Source of the DNA: Bacteroidota bacterium | GTDB taxonomy: Bacteria; Zhuqueibacterota; Zhuqueibacteria; Zhuqueibacterales; Geothermadaptataceae | DNA length: 16,060 nt | Assembly: GCA_011375275.1 (NCBI GenBank) | Contig: DRLW01000247.1 | Coordinates: 1 to 16,060, forward strand | Direction: 5' to 3' | In this document: in pieces, positions 14,070-16,060 of the stretch | Numbering within the stretch: the stretch's first letter is position 1 | Layout of the letters: each line of letters starts with the position of its first letter | Made by a program: the position numbers and the translations under genes | The notes under the pieces: generated by a model | What the model was told of the DNA's origin: nothing | What the model saw: the letters and a program-made list of their open reading frames with translations, nothing else | The model's database searches: none

Positions 14070-14657
14070 GTGTCCGGAAAAACGATCATACTCGCTTCGA
14101 CATCTCCGTATCGCAACGAACTACTGCAACGCCTGAAGATACCCTTTGAGACGGTCGCTCCGGATTGCGATGAAAAGCCGGATGGTGACGAGAACCCCTA
14201 TGAGTACGTCCGGCGGCAGGCGGCGGACAAGTGTCGCAGCGTCGCCCGCGGCAGGCGCAACGCCGTGGTCATCGGTTCTGATCAGATCGCTGTGCACGAG
14301 GGCGCAATTCTGCGCAAACCGGGCACGCTGGAGAACGCGGTGGCACAACTGAAGAAACTGCGCGGCAAAACGCACACGCTGTACACCGCTCTGCACATCA
14401 TCGATACCAGCTCGGAGCAGGAGTATGATCACACCGAAAATGCGGTTTTGACCATGTACGCCGGCCTGGATGATGCCGCATTGCTGCGCTACTGTGAGCA
14501 GGATCAGCCCCTGGATTGCGCTGGTGCCTACAAGCTGGAGAGCCTGGGTATCTCGCTGTTTTCAGAAATCAACTGCCGTGACTGGACAGCGATTACCGGA
14601 TTGCCGCTGATCGCTGTCATACGTATCCTGCAGCGCTGCGGGGTGCCGGTGCCATGA
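14070..14657 (+). CDS. Maf-like nucleotide pyrophosphatase, YceF (m7GTP-type) subgroup
   Basis: The 195-residue protein starts with GTG at 14070, four bases after the GT2 stop, with AGGA about 8 bases upstream. It has the Maf signature ILASTSPYRNELLQRL (7-22), with the conserved S10-T11-S12-P13-x-R15 loop, DCDEKP (32-37), and the catalytic Asp D71 in GSDQIAV. K156 lies in CAGAYKLESLG (150-160), and TGLPLIAVIRIL (176-187) closes the domain. The DQPLDCAGAYKLE and CRDWTAITGLPL segments match the YceF branch, studied in E. coli as a pyrophosphatase acting on m7GTP, better than the YhdE (dTTP/UTP) branch. The expected role is hydrolysis of modified or non-canonical nucleotides. The stop overlaps the next start as ATGA. 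The subgroup call is from motif resemblance. Confidence 0.88.
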   Translation: MSGKTIILASTSPYRNELLQRLKIPFETVAPDCDEKPDGDENPYEYVRRQAADKCRSVARGRRNAVVIGSDQIAVHEGAILRKPGTLENAVAQLKKLRGKTHTLYTALHIIDTSSEQEYDHTENAVLTMYAGLDDAALLRYCEQDQPLDCAGAYKLESLGISLFSEINCRDWTAITGLPLIAVIRILQRCGVPVP

Positions 14658-15127
14658 TCGAATTCAACGATTTTATCGCCGGTTTTGGCCTGTATGCCGG
14701 GACGTTTATCTTCTGCTTTCTGAGCGGATTTATCCCGATTTTCAATGCGGAAGCCTGGCTGGTAGCTGTTTCGGCGATCTCGCCGCTGCATGTCGCCATC
14801 CCGCTGATCATCCTCTCTGCCCTCGGACAGATGGCCGCAAAAATTCTGGTTTTTCTCGCCGGCCGTTCGGGCCGTAAAATACCGGCAGGCAAGTACAAGG
14901 ATAAAATAGAGCAGACGCGCGAAAAATTTGAGCGCTGGCGCGGCAGGAGTGACCTGTTTGTCTTTATCAGCGCTTCCACGGGTTTCCCGCCTTTTTATGT
15001 CATCAGCTTTCTTGTCGGCGTGCTGGAGTTTAGTCTCCTGCGTTTCGCTTTTGTCGGCCTCGCCGGCCGTCTCCTGCGTTTTGGTGTCTTCGTCTATTTC
15101 CCGCAGTTGTTTAAAATCTGGTTCTGA
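14654..15127 (+). CDS. Small VTT/DedA-like (YqaA-type) membrane protein
   Basis: The 157-residue product has hydrophobic segments at about 12-30, 46-70, 101-120 and 125-150. A basic amphipathic loop (about 71-100) lies in the middle. FISASTGFPPFYVISFLVGVLEFSLLRFAFVGLAGRLLRFG, at about 104-144, has the layout of the VTT (SNARE-associated/DedA) domain: a proline-rich re-entrant loop, a helix, then F....GR..RF. DedA-superfamily proteins are implicated in lipid-carrier and phospholipid flipping; this member is shorter than classic DedA. Its ATG overlaps the Maf stop codon (ATGA), so translation is coupled. In a glycosyltransferase operon, a role in recycling the undecaprenyl carrier or in envelope maintenance would be logical, but this is inference. 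The family assignment is likely. Confidence 0.75.
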   Translation: MIEFNDFIAGFGLYAGTFIFCFLSGFIPIFNAEAWLVAVSAISPLHVAIPLIILSALGQMAAKILVFLAGRSGRKIPAGKYKDKIEQTREKFERWRGRSDLFVFISASTGFPPFYVISFLVGVLEFSLLRFAFVGLAGRLLRFGVFVYFPQLFKIWF

Positions 15128-15131
15128 GCTG

Positions 15132-15914
15132 ATGAAGAGATCGAGCAAAGTCATCATCGTGTTTCCGGCCTATTTTGCGGAAAAAACCCTGAGCAAAACC
15201 ATTGCCGCCATCCCGAAGGAGTGTGTCGATGCGATGATCCTCGTCGATGACGGCAGTACGGATGGCACCTATGAACTCGCGCAGAAGCTCGGACTGATCG
15301 TGCACCGCCACGAACGCAATCGCGGCTATGGCGGGAATCAGAAGACGTGCTACAAGCTGGCCCTCGAACACGGCGCTGATATCGTCATTATGGTACACCC
15401 GGATTTCCAGTATGATCCTGCCATGGTGCGCTATCTGGTCGAGTTTATCGATCGTGGATATTTCGACCTCATGCTCGGCACCCGTATCCGTACGCGGCGG
15501 GAAGCACTGCAGGGCGGAATGCCGCGCTACAAATATTTCGCCAACCGCATACTGACGTTTATCGAAAATATCATCAGCGGCCAAAATCTGTCCGAATGGC
15601 ATACCGGCATGCGTGCCTACCGCCGTGAGGTGCTGGAAACGATCGCTTTCGAACGCTTCTCCGATGACTTTGTGTTCGATACACAGTTTCTCTTTGCCGC
15701 TGTGCAGCAGGGCTACCGCATCGGCGAAATTCCGGTGCCGGTACGCTATTTTGCCGAAGCTTCGATGATCGACTTTCGCCGGAGCATGCAGTATGGCATC
15801 GCCTCGCTGGCAGTGGCCGGCGGATTTCTTTGGCAGAAAATGCTCGGAAGAGTGAAATACCGGGATTTCCCGGACCGGGAACATGAAAACCTGCGCAGCG
15901 GCTCTGCCGGTTGA
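15132..15914 (+). CDS. Glycosyltransferase family 2, polyprenyl-phosphate sugar transferase type
   Basis: The 260-residue protein starts at the ATG at 15132, four bases after the VTT gene's stop. The frame is open further upstream, but that part lies inside the previous gene. KVIIVFPAYFAEKTL (6-20), LVDDGSTDGT (37-46) and RNRGYGGNQKTCYKLALEHGAD (62-83) are clear GT2 motifs. The metal-binding loop reads MVHPDFQYDP (87-96), the His-Pro-Asp variant of the DxD region found in one branch of DPM1-like enzymes. LGTRIRTR (115-122), EWHTGMRAYRREVLE (155-169) and YFAEASMIDFRRSMQYG (206-222) complete the family pattern. No membrane anchor is seen. It probably makes a polyprenyl-phosphate-linked sugar, which would suit a YfhO-like acceptor enzyme nearby. 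The sugar is unknown. Confidence 0.92.
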   Translation: MKRSSKVIIVFPAYFAEKTLSKTIAAIPKECVDAMILVDDGSTDGTYELAQKLGLIVHRHERNRGYGGNQKTCYKLALEHGADIVIMVHPDFQYDPAMVRYLVEFIDRGYFDLMLGTRIRTRREALQGGMPRYKYFANRILTFIENIISGQNLSEWHTGMRAYRREVLETIAFERFSDDFVFDTQFLFAAVQQGYRIGEIPVPVRYFAEASMIDFRRSMQYGIASLAVAGGFLWQKMLGRVKYRDFPDREHENLRSGSAG

Positions 15915-15951
15915 GAGATCGGCTGCCGATCCTGCCTCACCATAAAAATAC

Positions 15952-16060
15952 ATGCCCATGCGAGAATCAGGCCTTACCACACAGAACCGCAGTGTTTGGA
16001 TAAGGGTGCGCCGGCAGCTTCCCCCAGCGCTGGCGAAAATCTTTTTGCTGGCCCTTATCC
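15952..16060 (+). CDS. N-terminus of an unidentified, probably membrane, protein (cut by window end)
   Basis: From the ATG at 15952 (or 15958 in the same frame) the frame stays open to the window edge, about 36 codons. It reads roughly MPMRESGLTTQNRSVWIRVR, then RQLPPALAKIFLLALI, a charged start leading into a hydrophobic stretch, as in a first transmembrane helix. It lies 37 bp after the GT2 gene on the same strand, so it may continue the operon. There is no strong ribosome site. The visible part is too short to name a family. Confidence 0.5.
   Translation, partial: MPMRESGLTTQNRSVWIRVRRQLPPALAKIFLLALI

Noticed and set aside
14928..15131. N-terminal extension of the second GT2 protein
   Set aside because: It overlaps the VTT gene fully, and the GT2 fold begins right after the ATG at 15132.

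Overview
This window looks like ordinary chromosomal DNA from a bacterium of moderate GC content, probably diderm and probably uncultured. The genus cannot be named from the sequence. Housekeeping genes (hisS, a TrmH/SpoU RNA methylase), a large YfhO-type membrane protein, GT2 glycosyltransferases, and long gene-poor gaps with repeats of the 'ACCACGAAG' style fit an environmental lineage such as the FCB/KSB1-like groups; that placement is a guess. No phage, plasmid, transposase, CRISPR, rRNA or tRNA gene was seen.

Layout. (1) 1-905, plus strand: the end of spmA and a complete spmB, paired membrane proteins of the nucleoside-recognition/Gate family. (2) 958-2195, minus strand: a zinc-ribbon YIP1-family membrane protein followed 2 nt later by a DUF2752 membrane protein. 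(3) 2196-3911: two gene-poor stretches holding a repeat family (a tandem pair, an inverted copy and fragments) around one small gene for a single-domain, partly degenerate response-regulator receiver, with a strong terminator. (4) 3912-5219, plus strand: a secreted M20 amidohydrolase. (5) 5230-12710, minus strand: CPBP membrane protease, TrmH-family methyltransferase, a 0.9-kb non-coding island with a long inverted repeat, hisS, a PTS IIA/PtsN-like protein and an 840-residue YfhO-family protein. (6) 13106-16060, plus strand: a tight GT2 - Maf(YceF-type) - VTT/DedA-like - GT2 operon, then the first codons of another probable membrane protein cut by the window edge.

How the genes relate. The YfhO protein and the two GT2 enzymes, read divergently from a 395-bp intergenic region, suggest a lipid-linked sugar or cell-envelope glycosylation locus. 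The Maf pyrophosphatase and the VTT membrane protein are translationally coupled within it. The minus-strand genes from hisS to the CPBP protease are spaced by 180 bp to nearly 1 kb and are probably separate units.

No clearly new defence or biosynthetic system is visible. The items most worth a second look are the intergenic repeat family, the inverted-repeat element between the methyltransferase gene and hisS, the degenerate receiver among the repeats, and the YIP1-DUF2752 pair.
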